Notes under the pieces: generated by a model | Seen by the model: the letters and a program-made list of their open reading frames with translations, nothing else | Databases searched by the model: none | What the model was told of the DNA's origin: nothing | Translations under genes and position numbers: made by a program | DNA from: Clostridium carboxidivorans P7 | GTDB lineage: Bacteria > Bacillota > Clostridia > Clostridiales > Clostridiaceae | NCBI RefSeq assembly: GCF_001038625.1 | Contig: NZ_CP011803.1 | Coordinates: 5,332,001-5,396,000 of the forward strand | Length of the DNA stretch: 64,000 bases | Direction: 5' to 3' | In this document: piece after piece, positions 41,103 through 50,286 of the stretch | Position numbering within the stretch: the stretch's first letter is position 1 | How the letters are laid out: the number at the start of each line of letters is the position of its first letter

Positions 41103-42941
41103 TTAATTGGATAATTTTTGATTATCAGTACCATCTATTCTTATTTTATATGGATACAAATATTCATGAGCATGTACAAGATAATATATCCATCCATTAG
41201 AAATTTTTAGATATCTTCCTTCAAATTGTGTTATTTCTGTATCTCCACTTCCGTCAATTTTAACTCTACGTAAAAAATTGCTGTCTTTGGTAATATAATA
41301 AATCCAATCATTAAATATATCAAATGCATTATAAGTAGTGTCTGCTATTTTAGTTTTCAAAGTTCCATCCATGTTCATTTTATTCAAATGAAATGTATTA
41401 TGGTCATCAGTTGAAGTAGTATAGTATATATGATTTTTATATACTTTCAAGTCTACTGCAAACTCTGGTTCGTCAGAAGATATTTGAACAATATCAGTTC
41501 CATCATCTTTCATTTTATATATTTTCACTCCATCATTATTTAATATGTAATAGAAATAATGGTCAACCACATCACAACTAATTACTGCTCCCTTCACTGG
41601 AATATTAGCCTTATTATTGCCATCACTGTCTATAGTAGTAAAACCACTATCTGAATAACAGTAAATTTTGTTATCTATTACTTTAAACCACTTACAATTT
41701 TCATCATTTAATTTTTTTTCACCTGTACCATCATTTTTTATCTTGTACAAATTAGTCTCGTAAGTAACATCATCTTCACTTGCCATAAAATAAATCCAAT
41801 CTCCTACTACAGTAATTTGAGATGCCCATTTATCACTTAGCTGCTGTATTGAATTCCCATCTACCTTACATTTAGAAAGTTTAGTACTTTTATACTTATC
41901 AGAAGAATAATAAACCCATTCACCCTGTCTTACACTTAAAACGTCCTTGGGCAAACCAATAATTTCGTTAACATTTGGATAAATGACTTTATTAACTAAT
42001 TTATCAGAAACAGCACCTTGCCCTCCCAATATTTTAATATTATTTTCTGAAGGTAATTTATCAAATGCAAATTTTTTTGTCGCCTCCCCTATATAATCGC
42101 TTATAAGTAAAACACAAGTAGAATTTTTAGCTGCCAAAGCTGAGCCTGCTAAAGCATCTGGAAAATTTTCTCCACTAGATAAATAAATAGTATTAAAATT
42201 CAAGTCGCTTGCAAATCTCTTTGCTACAGCAGTATTTGTGTCATATCTGCTGTCACCATATAATCTTTCAGCCTTTGGTAACTTACTTAAAGTTTCATCA
42301 CTTACTACATCATTTCCACCAACTACATAACTGTTAGTTATATTTTTATCTTTTATATAATTGGCAGCACTATCTGGTAATTTCCCTCCTGATGTAAGTA
42401 TTATAGGCATAGACTTTTGTGCTGCAATTGGAGCTATAGACATTGCATCCGGAAAATTTTCACCAGATGCAACAGCTATTTCTTTAACATTATTACCTAA
42501 TTGCTCTGCAATCTTAACTGATGTTTCATATCTATCTTGTCCATATAATCTAGTAGTTTTAATGTCTGCTCCATTTAATGTGTCTTCTGCGTTTTTTGAT
42601 ATTACTCCTTTTCCACCTATAATAAATACTTGCTTTACATTTAATCTCTTTAATTCAGTTTTTACTCGGTTATCCAAACCTTTTCCTGGGTTAAGCAGTA
42701 TGGGTGCATTATATTTTTTTGCAAGAGGAGCTGCACTTAAGGCATCCGGGAAGTTTTCTCCATTAGCTAAAATTGCATATTCTGATCCATCATTCCAACC
42801 GCTTTTAGATACTTCTATGGCGGTATCACATCTGTCCTTACCCCATATACGTTGAGGTTCACCATCTGCCATAACTTTTGTTGTTATAGAAAATATTATA
42901 CCTACAGTAATTACTATACTCAGTGCTCTCTTTACAAACAT
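41103..42941 (-). CDS. Surface protein: three CWB2 repeats plus DUF5050-like propeller
   Basis: The 612-residue precursor has a signal peptide (1-26, ending VMADGEPQRIWG). Three tandem cell-wall-binding repeats 2 (about 30-320) each have a WGKDRYDTA-like start, ENFPDALSAAPLA and KVFIIGGxGVIS. A C-terminal region (about 330-612) contains repeated WIYF/IYYT plus KMNMDGT units of a DUF5050-like beta-propeller. Such proteins are held on the cell surface by CWB2 binding to secondary wall polymers. I start at Met 42941, 8 nt after GGAG. Flanked by cloverleaf repeats R7 and R8. Confidence 0.9.
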   Translation of the reverse strand: MFVKRALSIVITVGIIFSITTKVMADGEPQRIWGKDRCDTAIEVSKSGWNDGSEYAILANGENFPDALSAAPLAKKYNAPILLNPGKGLDNRVKTELKRLNVKQVFIIGGKGVISKNAEDTLNGADIKTTRLYGQDRYETSVKIAEQLGNNVKEIAVASGENFPDAMSIAPIAAQKSMPIILTSGGKLPDSAANYIKDKNITNSYVVGGNDVVSDETLSKLPKAERLYGDSRYDTNTAVAKRFASDLNFNTIYLSSGENFPDALAGSALAAKNSTCVLLISDYIGEATKKFAFDKLPSENNIKILGGQGAVSDKLVNKVIYPNVNEIIGLPKDVLSVRQGEWVYYSSDKYKSTKLSKCKVDGNSIQQLSDKWASQITVVGDWIYFMASEDDVTYETNLYKIKNDGTGEKKLNDENCKWFKVIDNKIYCYSDSGFTTIDSDGNNKANIPVKGAVISCDVVDHYFYYILNNDGVKIYKMKDDGTDIVQISSDEPEFAVDLKVYKNHIYYTTSTDDHNTFHLNKMNMDGTLKTKIADTTYNAFDIFNDWIYYITKDSNFLRRVKIDGSGDTEITQFEGRYLKISNGWIYYLVHAHEYLYPYKIRIDGTDNQKLSN

Positions 42942-43005
42942 ATTTTTATCTCCAATACACATATTTTTACAGTTATATTATCCCAACTAATCATAAAACA
43001 GTCAA

Positions 43006-43088
43006 TAGAAACAAAAACTGTTCCAGTTTTTGTAAGGGGCCTGACCCCTTACAAAGATTGGAAGTGAAACGAGCAATCTTTGTTGCTA
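43006..43088 (+). repeat. Cloverleaf repeat, type B (copy R8)
   Basis: Same hairpins as R7: AACTG-TTC-CAGTT, GTAAGGGG/CCCCTTAC and AAAGATT/AATCTTT. It closes with TTGCTA at 43088; the 5' closing arm is degenerate (AGAAAC). Confidence 0.8.
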
Positions 43089-43095
43089 ATTTATT

Positions 43096-43161
43096 TCAGA
43101 TGAGCCAGAAATAGTTGGAGCAATAGGAGCTGCGTTATTTGGACTTGAGGAGCTAGGATAA
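43096..43161 (+). pseudogene. C-terminal remnant of a BadF/HgdC-type ATPase
   Basis: Twenty-one codons encode SDEPEIVGAIGAALFGLEEL and end in a stop. This is the typical C-terminal helix (PEIVGAIGAA) of BadF/BadG/2-hydroxyacyl-CoA dehydratase activator ATPases. It begins 8 nt after repeat R8, so the repeat marks the point where the gene was cut. Confidence 0.65.
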
Positions 43162-43174
43162 ATGTATTGAAAAG

Positions 43175-43206
43175 AAAAGGCAAGTATAAAACTTGTCTTT
43201 TCTGAG
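43175..43206 (+). terminator. Terminator of the lost BadF-type gene
   Basis: AAAAGGCAAGT and ACTTGTCTTTT arms (one wobble) lie 13 nt after the remnant stop codon, as expected for the original gene's terminator. Confidence 0.7.
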
Positions 43207-43267
43207 CGGTTCATTAGTGGGGCACGCCCTTTATTATTTTCTAAGGAATTATTAATAAGTATGGAAG

Positions 43268-44035
43268 TTAGCTATTAGAATCTATAATTTCTTTTAGAGT
43301 TACATTTTCATTTTTAAATCGAGCATTTGGATTTTTCTCTCTCTTAAGTTTTATAGCCTTCTTGGGACAGAGATTTATACAGGCAAGGCAAAACTCACAA
43401 GTATCGCCATAAACAGGTTTACTATTTTTTAGGTCTTTGTCTATAGAAAGATTATCTCGAGGACATACTTTGATACAGGTTCCACAGCCATTGCATTTAT
43501 CATTGATAGAGAAGTTTTTTACTGAATTAAAGCTTGAAATTACCTTTGCTAGATGATCAATTCCGTTGGACATAAAGGAGTCTAGTAATGTACCTTTATC
43601 AATATATTTTTTACTTTTAGAAACATCTATCAATAATCTATTTAAGTTTTCTTCTATATTTTTTGATTTTAATTTCTGTTGTTCAATATCAAATATTGGT
43701 AAGTAATTATCAATCATAAGCAAGCTGTTTGCGTAGTGTATGGTTACATTATTCTTTTTCGCATAATCTGCAAACCAACCAGCACCGTTCGCTACTTTAT
43801 TACCATATGTCAAAATAGCAAAGATATAAGGACTTTTTAGGGTTACCTTCTCAATAAATTCGCGTACAATACCTGGCGCAGTGAATCCATAACAAGGGAA
43901 TATTATACCTATTTTTTCATCTTCATAACTAAGCTTATTGCTTTTCAGAACTTTTGGTATGGAGTAAAGTTCACCTTCAAATCTTTTAGCAACATACAAA
44001 CTATTTCCAGTAGCGGTAAAATAAAAAATTTTCAT
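43268..44035 (-). CDS. EFR1-family ferredoxin/flavodoxin protein
   Basis: The 255-residue protein has an N-terminal flavodoxin-like domain (about 1-150: FYFTATGNSLYVAK, IIFPCYGFTAPG). Two 4Fe-4S ferredoxin clusters follow at about 185-235 (CNGCGTCIKVCPRDN and CEFCLACINLCPKKA). EFR1 proteins are widespread in clostridia and presumed to shuttle electrons. It is divided from its upstream ArsR regulator by about 110 nt carrying a half-conserved copy of the ArsR operator. Confidence 0.9.
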   Translation of the reverse strand: MKIFYFTATGNSLYVAKRFEGELYSIPKVLKSNKLSYEDEKIGIIFPCYGFTAPGIVREFIEKVTLKSPYIFAILTYGNKVANGAGWFADYAKKNNVTIHYANSLLMIDNYLPIFDIEQQKLKSKNIEENLNRLLIDVSKSKKYIDKGTLLDSFMSNGIDHLAKVISSFNSVKNFSINDKCNGCGTCIKVCPRDNLSIDKDLKNSKPVYGDTCEFCLACINLCPKKAIKLKREKNPNARFKNENVTLKEIIDSNS

Positions 44036-44090
44036 AATAACCTCCTTGGTGATTAATTAGATTAAAAGTTTTATATTTAAAGTTTTACAC

Positions 44091-44106
44091 TTTGAAAACT
44101 ATCGAA
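44091..44106. promoter_or_regulatory. Putative ArsR operator upstream of EFR1 gene
   Basis: TTTGAAA-AC-TATCGAA is an imperfect copy of the perfect inverted repeat at 44463-44478, placed between the ArsR gene and the ferredoxin gene. Confidence 0.5.
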
Positions 44107-44144
44107 TTGTTAAACGCAAATTTAATACCTATATTCCATATTTA

Positions 44145-44432
44145 TTATAATTTAAAGAATTCGCTGAGTTCTTTAGCTAATTCTTCATTTACTCTGCAAA
44201 TTAAAAACTTGCCTTTTTTTTCAGTAGTTATCAATCCAGCATTTGCTAATTCTTTAATATGGTGAGAAATAGTAGGAGCACCTATATTTAAAGATTGAAT
44301 AATATCCATAATAAAGCATTCGCTATCATTAGAATAACTAGATTCATATGCCTTGGCTATTTTTGAATATAATTCTAATCTGTTTGGATTAGATAGTGCT
44401 TTAAATATTTTTGACATTTTTTGTGTATCCAT
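44145..44432 (-). CDS. ArsR-family transcriptional regulator
   Basis: The 95-residue winged-helix protein (KIFKALSNPNRLELYSKIAK, LNIGAPTISHHIKELANAGL, TTEKKGKFLICRVN) is of normal length for ArsR. The ATG at 44432 (MDTQKM) is 7 nt after GGAG. A Cys before the recognition helix (SECFMDIIQ) could be part of a sensor. It is the first gene of a two-gene unit with the EFR1 ferredoxin. Confidence 0.88.
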   Translation of the reverse strand: MDTQKMSKIFKALSNPNRLELYSKIAKAYESSYSNDSECFIMDIIQSLNIGAPTISHHIKELANAGLITTEKKGKFLICRVNEELAKELSEFFKL

Positions 44433-44462
44433 AAACAATCTCCAATCTCATCATATTCAAAT

Positions 44463-44478
44463 TTCGATAACTATCGAA
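44463..44478. promoter_or_regulatory. ArsR operator
   Basis: TTCGATA-AC-TATCGAA is a perfect 7-bp inverted repeat with a 2-nt spacer, 31 nt upstream of the ArsR start. It matches the imperfect site at 44091-44106. Confidence 0.7.
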
Positions 44479-44689
44479 TTAAGGTTAACAGATAAATTAG
44501 TCTCTGTCAACATATAAGATGTTTAACTTCAATAAGTAATATGAAAATATATAAAAATAAGTGATATAATATTTTGTTAAAAAATGATTTTAATGACTTT
44601 TGTAGAATTATCAATTGAGGAATGTGGTTGTTATTGGAATATTATTTTATTATATTTACATAGTCGATTTTATATATAATATTTAGTTG

Positions 44690-44792
44690 ATTTTAAAGGT
44701 CACGCTTCGCCTCCACCATACATAAACTATAATATTGATACAATAGAAAGTCCTTGAATTGAAGGGCTTTTAATGTTTTTTGCAGGAAATTT
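44690..44792. repeat. Repeat B tail and terminator-like hairpin module
   Basis: GATTTTAAAGGTCACGCTTC followed by GCCTCCACCAT matches 52785-52812. Then GATACAATAGAAAGTCCTTG with a TCCTTGAATTGAAGGGCTTT hairpin matches 50093-50130. The surrounding gap (44479-44939) holds nothing else recognisable; no agrBD-like genes are present. Confidence 0.5.
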
Positions 44793-44939
44793 GATAGGAA
44801 ATCTTAGAGCTTAGACTTGTAGTTTTTTTTATCAATAATGAATTAATAGGCATATTTATGGTAGAATATAGATTAATAAAAATAACGTATAGGTCTATAG
44901 GCTAGGCTTATGTTGTAAAAATGTGTAGAGGTGATTTTT

Positions 44940-45674
44940 TTGAATATAATTATATGCGAAGATAGGCAAGAAAATATAAAAGAAATTTCACGAATAACAA
45001 AATCCTTTTTTGAAGATAAAGGCTTGGAGTGCAACATTAAAGCATTTAAAAATTATGAAGAAACAATAAGTTATATTAAATCTCTAAATTCATATGAAGA
45101 TTGTCTCTATATTTTGGATATAGATTTAAAACAAGATAAAAATGGATTGTTGCTAGGTAGAGAGATAAGAAATATTGATGAATATAAAGGAGAAATGATA
45201 TATGTTACTGCTCATGTTCATCAAATGCAAAGCGTATTTAAATATAAGCTTAAAATACTGGATTTTATAGATAAAGGGTATAATATGGAAAATTCCCTTA
45301 AGGAAGCGCTTGATGTATATGCTAAGATTTATAAGGAAAAGATCCAAAGCAAATCTTTAATATTTAAAGTTGGTGGAAATGTATTTATGATAAAGCCTTC
45401 CGATATTATCTGTTTAGAAACTGATAAGAGTAAAAAGAAAATTATTATTTATACAGTTAAAGAACAAGTATGTATAAATTTGACTTTAAAAGAAATTCAA
45501 GAAAAGCTTTCAAATGAATTTATACAAATTCATAGAAGTATAATTGTAAACAAAGGCCATATCAAAAAAATTGAAAGCATTGATGACAATTTATATGTAG
45601 TTCTAACTGGTGATATAAGAGAGTGTGTCTCCAAGAGAAGAGAAAAGGAGATAAGGGAATGCATTACACAATAG
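44940..45674 (+). CDS. LytTR-family response regulator (AgrA-like)
   Basis: The 244-residue regulator has a receiver domain (1-125, phospho-acceptor Asp in LYILDIDLKQDKNG) and a C-terminal LytTR DNA-binding domain (about 140-240: ICLETDKSKKKIIIYT, FIQIHRSIIVNKGHIKKI). The start is read as TTG 44940, 7 nt after GAGGTG; a GTG at 44931 overlaps the ribosome site. It is followed by an AgrC-like kinase with a 16-nt overlap. Confidence 0.88.
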   Translation: MNIIICEDRQENIKEISRITKSFFEDKGLECNIKAFKNYEETISYIKSLNSYEDCLYILDIDLKQDKNGLLLGREIRNIDEYKGEMIYVTAHVHQMQSVFKYKLKILDFIDKGYNMENSLKEALDVYAKIYKEKIQSKSLIFKVGGNVFMIKPSDIICLETDKSKKKIIIYTVKEQVCINLTLKEIQEKLSNEFIQIHRSIIVNKGHIKKIESIDDNLYVVLTGDIRECVSKRREKEIRECITQ

Positions 45675-46957
45675 CAACTACACTAGTACAGACTTATCTC
45701 ATATATACCTTTTATGATAAAAAAATAAAGATTAATTTTAAGGGAATTTGCGCAGTAATATTAGTTATGGCTATTAAGCCTATTGTTATGGTATTTTTAA
45801 GAGATAACTTTTTATCCTTTATATTTGTATGGTTTTGTAATTATATTATAACCTATTTTTTTGTTGGTAAAAATTTCAAACAGAATTTAGAACTTTCCTT
45901 TTTTGTTGAACTAATTACTCTAATGGCTTACTACATGAGTGGAGGCATAGTGCTTATTCTAGGCTATACCATAAATATAAAAGATATATTCAACTTTAAC
46001 ATATTGTTTTATAACGTCAATTTTTACTTTATATTAATTTATCTAACTATCATGATAGCTTTCGGATTATTTAGAAGATATATTCCTTTAAGTTTTTCTG
46101 AAGAGGATGTAAAGAACAGAAACTTTAACGGCATATATATAATCATGGCTATTAATATACTGATAAAAATAATAAATGACTTAAATGTGAACTATGGAAT
46201 TAAATTAATCTCCTTTGTTTCCATAAACTTCTTTATTATAATTTTTTATATTATAAATGATGAATTAAACATTAAAAAAGTAAAAGATGAATTGGAATTG
46301 AATGAAAAGGAGAAGAGAATTAAAGAACTAACTCTCTACATAGGAACTATAGAAAAATTAGTGGAAAAGTATAGGGAATTTAAGCATGATTATAAAAACA
46401 TAGTGTTAGGTATTGGAGCAGAGGGCTTAAATGAGAATAATTTATTAGACAGACTAAATAGAGAAGTTGTAGGAGATAAGAGCTATGATGCATTTTTAAA
46501 TTTAAAGGATGTAAATTATATTCCTCTAAAGTCTATGCTCTCATACTATATTATGTTAAGTATTAAAAAAGACATAGATGTAAGCTTAATAGTTATAGGC
46601 GAGGTAAAAGAATCCCATATATCTGAACTGGAATTTTCTAGGATTATAGGAATTATACTAGAAAATGCTTTAGAGGAAGCTTCGGCAAATGATGACAAGA
46701 GAGTTGAGATTTATGTAGAGGTAATTAATTATGACTTAAATATCACAGTGGCAAATACTTTTAAGGGTGGAAAAGTAAACTTAATTGAAATTTATGAGAG
46801 AGGATATTCTAGTAAGGGAGAGGATAGAGGATTAGGCCTTTATATACTCAAGGGGATAGTTGATAAAAATCCTAATATGACCTTAAATACATTTATAAGG
46901 GAAGGAATGTTTGTTCAAGATTTATGCATTTTCTCTCCTAAGAAAAAGGTTAAATAA
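45659..46957 (+). CDS. AgrC-like GHKL sensor histidine kinase
   Basis: The 432-residue kinase's N-terminal half has six or seven membrane helices (about 1-205). A coiled coil follows, then the H box FKHDYKNIVLGIG and a GHKL ATPase domain (LENALEEASAN, RGLGLYILKGI). This is the AgrC/ComD-type layout that senses autoinducing peptides. ATG 45659 lies 8 nt after AAGGAG inside the regulator gene. No agrB/agrD gene is adjacent, so the signal source is elsewhere or foreign. Confidence 0.87.
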   Translation: MHYTIATTLVQTYLIYTFYDKKIKINFKGICAVILVMAIKPIVMVFLRDNFLSFIFVWFCNYIITYFFVGKNFKQNLELSFFVELITLMAYYMSGGIVLILGYTINIKDIFNFNILFYNVNFYFILIYLTIMIAFGLFRRYIPLSFSEEDVKNRNFNGIYIIMAINILIKIINDLNVNYGIKLISFVSINFFIIIFYIINDELNIKKVKDELELNEKEKRIKELTLYIGTIEKLVEKYREFKHDYKNIVLGIGAEGLNENNLLDRLNREVVGDKSYDAFLNLKDVNYIPLKSMLSYYIMLSIKKDIDVSLIVIGEVKESHISELEFSRIIGIILENALEEASANDDKRVEIYVEVINYDLNITVANTFKGGKVNLIEIYERGYSSKGEDRGLGLYILKGIVDKNPNMTLNTFIREGMFVQDLCIFSPKKKVK

Positions 46958-46980
46958 AAACAAAATAACATATAATTGAA

Positions 46981-47030
46981 TAAGCTTGGGGTTAAATGAT
47001 TAAATGACATTTAACCCCAAGCTTATTTTA
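46981..47030 (+). terminator. Terminator of the Agr-like two-gene operon
   Basis: TAAGCTTGGGGTTAAATG and its exact complement form 18-bp arms around a 9-nt loop, followed by TTTTAG. Confidence 0.88.
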
Positions 47031-47052
47031 GTTGAACAAATCAAGAATGTAG

Positions 47053-47110
47053 CTAGTCTTTGCTCCCGCTCTCACAGAGTCTGTATGGGAGTATTAGAAC
47101 GAGTAGTTAC
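47053..47110 (+). other. Unclassified structured intergenic element
   Basis: A GC-rich island CTCCCGCTCTCACAGAGTCT followed by GTATGGGAG, with a CTCCC/GGGAG stem, then ATTAGAACGAGTAGTTACC, stands out from the AT-rich surroundings. There is no coding frame. A short frame at 47163-47210 (TELKEQAETLEEIVF-stop) resembles the tail of a chemoreceptor and may be a remnant. Confidence 0.35.
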
Positions 47111-47397
47111 CGAATAAGTTTTTATATTTAGAATAAAAAATAACCTCTAAACGTAACAAAAAACTGAACTCAAGGAACAAGCAGAAACGTTGGAGGAAAT
47201 AGTATTTTAACTTTTTGCTAATGGGTATATTATGAAATTGTTCACAAGAATATAAATAAAGATTAATTAAAATGCTAGTACTAGTGAATGAATTTTTATG
47301 TGAGAACTATATTGAATTATCCGTTCAATGACTCTAAGTAATATGGATGCCTATGAAATTTAGCAAGTTAAAAAATAAGTTTTAGGAGGGAAAAAAC

Positions 47398-48798
47398 ATG
47401 ACAAACTACAAAGGTAATGATCGTTTATTATTTGGAATGATTCTTGGTGTAGCAACCTATTGGTTATTCGGAAGTGCTATAACTGCAGGTGTACCACCAC
47501 TTACCCATGATTTAGGGATTTCAAGTTCTGTCGTTAGTACTGCAGTCAGCATTACAGCATTAATTTGTGGTGTTAGCATTGTAACAGCAGGAGGAATTGC
47601 TGATAAAGTAGGAAGAGTTAAGATTACTCAAGTTGGATTTATATTAAGTATAATTGGTTCAATATTTTGTGCAGTAGCACAAGGGCAGGCACTTCTTATT
47701 ATAGGTCGTGTTATTCAAGGCTTATCAGGTGCATTAATTATGCCAGCTACTTTAGCTCTAATAAATGCTTACTATCCAGGTGAAGCTCGTCCCCGTGCTC
47801 TAAGCTTTTGGTCTTTAGCTTCTTGGGGTGGAAGCAGTGTTGCTAACTTCTTTGGTGGAGCAGTAGTATCAGCCTTAAGCTGGCGTTGGTTATTCTGGCT
47901 TACTGTTCCAGTAGCATTGATGGGGATGTTTTTAATTAAAGGCACTCCAGAAAGTAAAATTAATAGCGGAGAAAAACAAAACATTGATTATTTTGGAATT
48001 ACTACTTTAGTATTAGCATTACTTTCATTAAATTTGGTTGTTACTCGCGGTAGACAGTTTGGATGGACTAGTCCTATTATTCTTTCGTTGATAGCTGCCT
48101 TTGTAATTTTGTTTGCTGCCTTCCTATTTATAGAACGTAGACAAAAAGCTCCATTAGTTGATTTAACCCTATTTAGCAGCAGAGGTTATAATGCGGCTGT
48201 AATCTCAAACTTTTTACTTAATATGTGTGCTGGATGTTTATTTATCCTAATGCCTTATGTTCAAACAGGACGTGGATTGACTTCATTCCAAAGTGGGTTG
48301 TTAACAATTGGTTATTTAGTTGCAATAGTGTCAACAATTCGTGTAGGTGAAAAAGTGATGCTTAAGACAGGAGCACGTTTACCAATGGCCATAGGAACTT
48401 TTATAGCTGCATTTGGGATCTTACTAATGTCACTAACTTTCTTGCCAAATTCACTATACTTTGCATCTACTTTTGTTGGTCTTGCTATTATGGGAGTTGG
48501 CTTCGGATTTTATGCTACTCCATCCACGAACACTGCAGTTGGAAATGTTCCTCAGGAAAAAGCTGGTTCTGCATCAGGTATTTATAAAATGGCAAGTTCA
48601 TTAGGTGGAAGTTTTGGGGTTGCAATTTCTGGAGCAGTATCAACTGCCATTCTTATGAATAATAAATCAGCTCAGCATTTAGCCGCTGGATGGGGATTAG
48701 GGGTTAGTGTAATTGCAGGAACTATATCACTAATTGCTGTATTAATGTTAGTACCTAACACAAAGAAAAAAGAGAATATGAAAAAGAAGATTGCTTAG
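47398..48798 (+). CDS. MFS transporter, DHA2-like (14-TM type)
   Basis: The 466-residue drug/proton antiporter-type permease has motif A region GGIADKVGRVKITQ, a DHA2-like PLVDLTLFSSRGYNAA loop between helix bundles, and about 13-14 hydrophobic segments. GGAGG precedes the ATG. It is followed 81 nt later by an M20 amidohydrolase, which suggests that it imports or exports an N-acylated substrate of that enzyme rather than a drug. Confidence 0.87.
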   Translation: MTNYKGNDRLLFGMILGVATYWLFGSAITAGVPPLTHDLGISSSVVSTAVSITALICGVSIVTAGGIADKVGRVKITQVGFILSIIGSIFCAVAQGQALLIIGRVIQGLSGALIMPATLALINAYYPGEARPRALSFWSLASWGGSSVANFFGGAVVSALSWRWLFWLTVPVALMGMFLIKGTPESKINSGEKQNIDYFGITTLVLALLSLNLVVTRGRQFGWTSPIILSLIAAFVILFAAFLFIERRQKAPLVDLTLFSSRGYNAAVISNFLLNMCAGCLFILMPYVQTGRGLTSFQSGLLTIGYLVAIVSTIRVGEKVMLKTGARLPMAIGTFIAAFGILLMSLTFLPNSLYFASTFVGLAIMGVGFGFYATPSTNTAVGNVPQEKAGSASGIYKMASSLGGSFGVAISGAVSTAILMNNKSAQHLAAGWGLGVSVIAGTISLIAVLMLVPNTKKKENMKKKIA

Positions 48799-48879
48799 TA
48801 TTCTGTTTTAAGTATAGAACCATATTTTTTCTAGTTATTTAAATCTGCCAAAATATGAAATAGGAAGGAGTTTTTTTAA

Positions 48880-50046
48880 ATGTCAAATATATTAGATAAG
48901 GCTAAGTCTATTGAAGAGTACGTAATAAATTTCAGAAGGGATTTACATGAAAATCCTGAGCTTAGTGGAGAAGAATTTAAAACTCAAGAAAAGATTATGA
49001 GGGAATTGGATAAATTGGGGATACCATACAAAAAGGCTGGAAATACATCTTTAATAGCTACATTAAAAGGTGGAAAGCCTGGAAAAACTGTAGCTTTAAG
49101 AGGAGACATAGATGCGATCCCTGTAAAAGAAGAATCAGGTGTTGAATTTACATCTAAAAACCCAGGGGTTATGCATGCTTGTGGTCACGATGCTCATGCC
49201 TCTATGCTTCTTGGTGCTGCTAAAATACTATCTGAGATGAAAGATGAGATACCTGGTGAAGTTAGATTCTTCTTCCAAGAAGGGGAGGAAACATTCTCTG
49301 GTGCCAAAAAGATAATAGAAGCAGGTGGAATGGATGGAGTTGATGCTTGTCTAGGAATGCATGGAATGCCAGGCTTAGAGACAGGATATGTAGATTTGAC
49401 TCCAGGATATAGAATGGCAGGTTGTGATACTATTTATGTTAAGTTTGAAGGAGTATCAGGTCACGGGTCAGTTCCACATCTTGCAAAGGATACTATTCAC
49501 CCTGCATGTATTTTTGTTACAGATCTTCAGGGAATAGTTACCAAGAATATTGATGCTCAGGAGCCAATAGTGATTTCTGTAGGAAAGTTCACTGGAGGTA
49601 CAAAGGCAAACGTAGTTTCCAAGTATACAGAGCTTGACATTTCCATGAGATACTTTAATCCAAAGATTAGAGAAATAGCTCATGAAGCAATAAAGAGACA
49701 TGCAAAGGCCATTGCAGATGCATATGAACTTAAGGTTGATGTAATCATAGAGGAAAGCGCACTTAGTCTTTATAATGATGATGAGTTATCAGTACTTGCT
49801 GATAAAAGTTGTACAAAAGTCTTTGGAGAAGGTAAAAATATAGCTTTGCCTAAATTAATGGGATCAGAGGATATGCCTTATTATTTTCAGCATGCTAAAG
49901 GAGTTTATGCAATGCTTGGCTATAGAAATGAAGAAAAGGAAACTATATACTTCCCGCACCATGAGAAATTTAAGATTGATGAAGATTACCTAAAGTATGG
50001 TACAGCATTACATGTACAATTTGCTTTGGATTTTTTAAATCAATAA
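48880..50046 (+). CDS. M20-family amidohydrolase
   Basis: The 388-residue metallopeptidase-fold enzyme cleaves N-acyl or N-carbamoyl amino acids. It has DIDAIPVKEESG, the metal-binding VMHACGHDAHASMLLGA and QEGEETFSGAKKI. A dimerisation domain about 180-290 (GVSGHGSVPH) and the final metal ligand in FPHHEKFKIDE complete it. The length is typical of HipO/IAA-amino-acid hydrolase-like enzymes. AGGAG precedes the ATG. The convergent PucR gene may regulate it. Confidence 0.92.
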   Translation: MSNILDKAKSIEEYVINFRRDLHENPELSGEEFKTQEKIMRELDKLGIPYKKAGNTSLIATLKGGKPGKTVALRGDIDAIPVKEESGVEFTSKNPGVMHACGHDAHASMLLGAAKILSEMKDEIPGEVRFFFQEGEETFSGAKKIIEAGGMDGVDACLGMHGMPGLETGYVDLTPGYRMAGCDTIYVKFEGVSGHGSVPHLAKDTIHPACIFVTDLQGIVTKNIDAQEPIVISVGKFTGGTKANVVSKYTELDISMRYFNPKIREIAHEAIKRHAKAIADAYELKVDVIIEESALSLYNDDELSVLADKSCTKVFGEGKNIALPKLMGSEDMPYYFQHAKGVYAMLGYRNEEKETIYFPHHEKFKIDEDYLKYGTALHVQFALDFLNQ

Positions 50047-50087
50047 TGACCTATTAATCGTGGTTTAGAGTAAGCTGAATATGATGT

Positions 50088-50130
50088 TATAATGTTGATA
50101 CAATAGAAAGTCCTTGATTTCAAGGGCTTT
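50088..50130. repeat. Terminator-like hairpin module, second copy
   Basis: GATACAATAGAAAGTCCTTG with the TCCTTGATTTCAAGGGCTTT hairpin matches 44735-44780. It acts plausibly as terminator of the M20 gene. Cloverleaf repeat R9 follows directly. Confidence 0.6.
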
Positions 50131-50211
50131 TAAACAAAAACTGTTCCAGTTTTTGTAAGGGGTCTGACCCCTTACAAAGATTGAAGGTGAAACGAGCAAT
50201 CTTTGTTGCTA
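50131..50211 (+). repeat. Cloverleaf repeat, type B (copy R9)
   Basis: AAACTG-TTC-CAGTTT, the perfect palindrome GTAAGGGGTC-T-GACCCCTTAC, AAAGATT/AATCTTT, and final TTGCTA. It is inserted between the hairpin module and a TTCGCCTCCACCAT tail that are contiguous-type neighbours in the 44.7-kb copy. Confidence 0.85.
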
Positions 50212-50225
50212 CTTCGCCTCCACCA

Positions 50226-50286
50226 TGAAATCCACGACAGTCTGTAGGTGATTTAAATATGCACTTACAGGCTGTTGTGGATTTTT
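50226..50286. terminator. Bidirectional terminator between M20 and PucR genes
   Basis: AAATCCAC with inner ACAGTCTGTAGGTG pairs with CACTTACAGGCTGT and GTGGATTT, followed by TT on one side. It overlaps the 3' end of the PucR gene. Confidence 0.65.
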
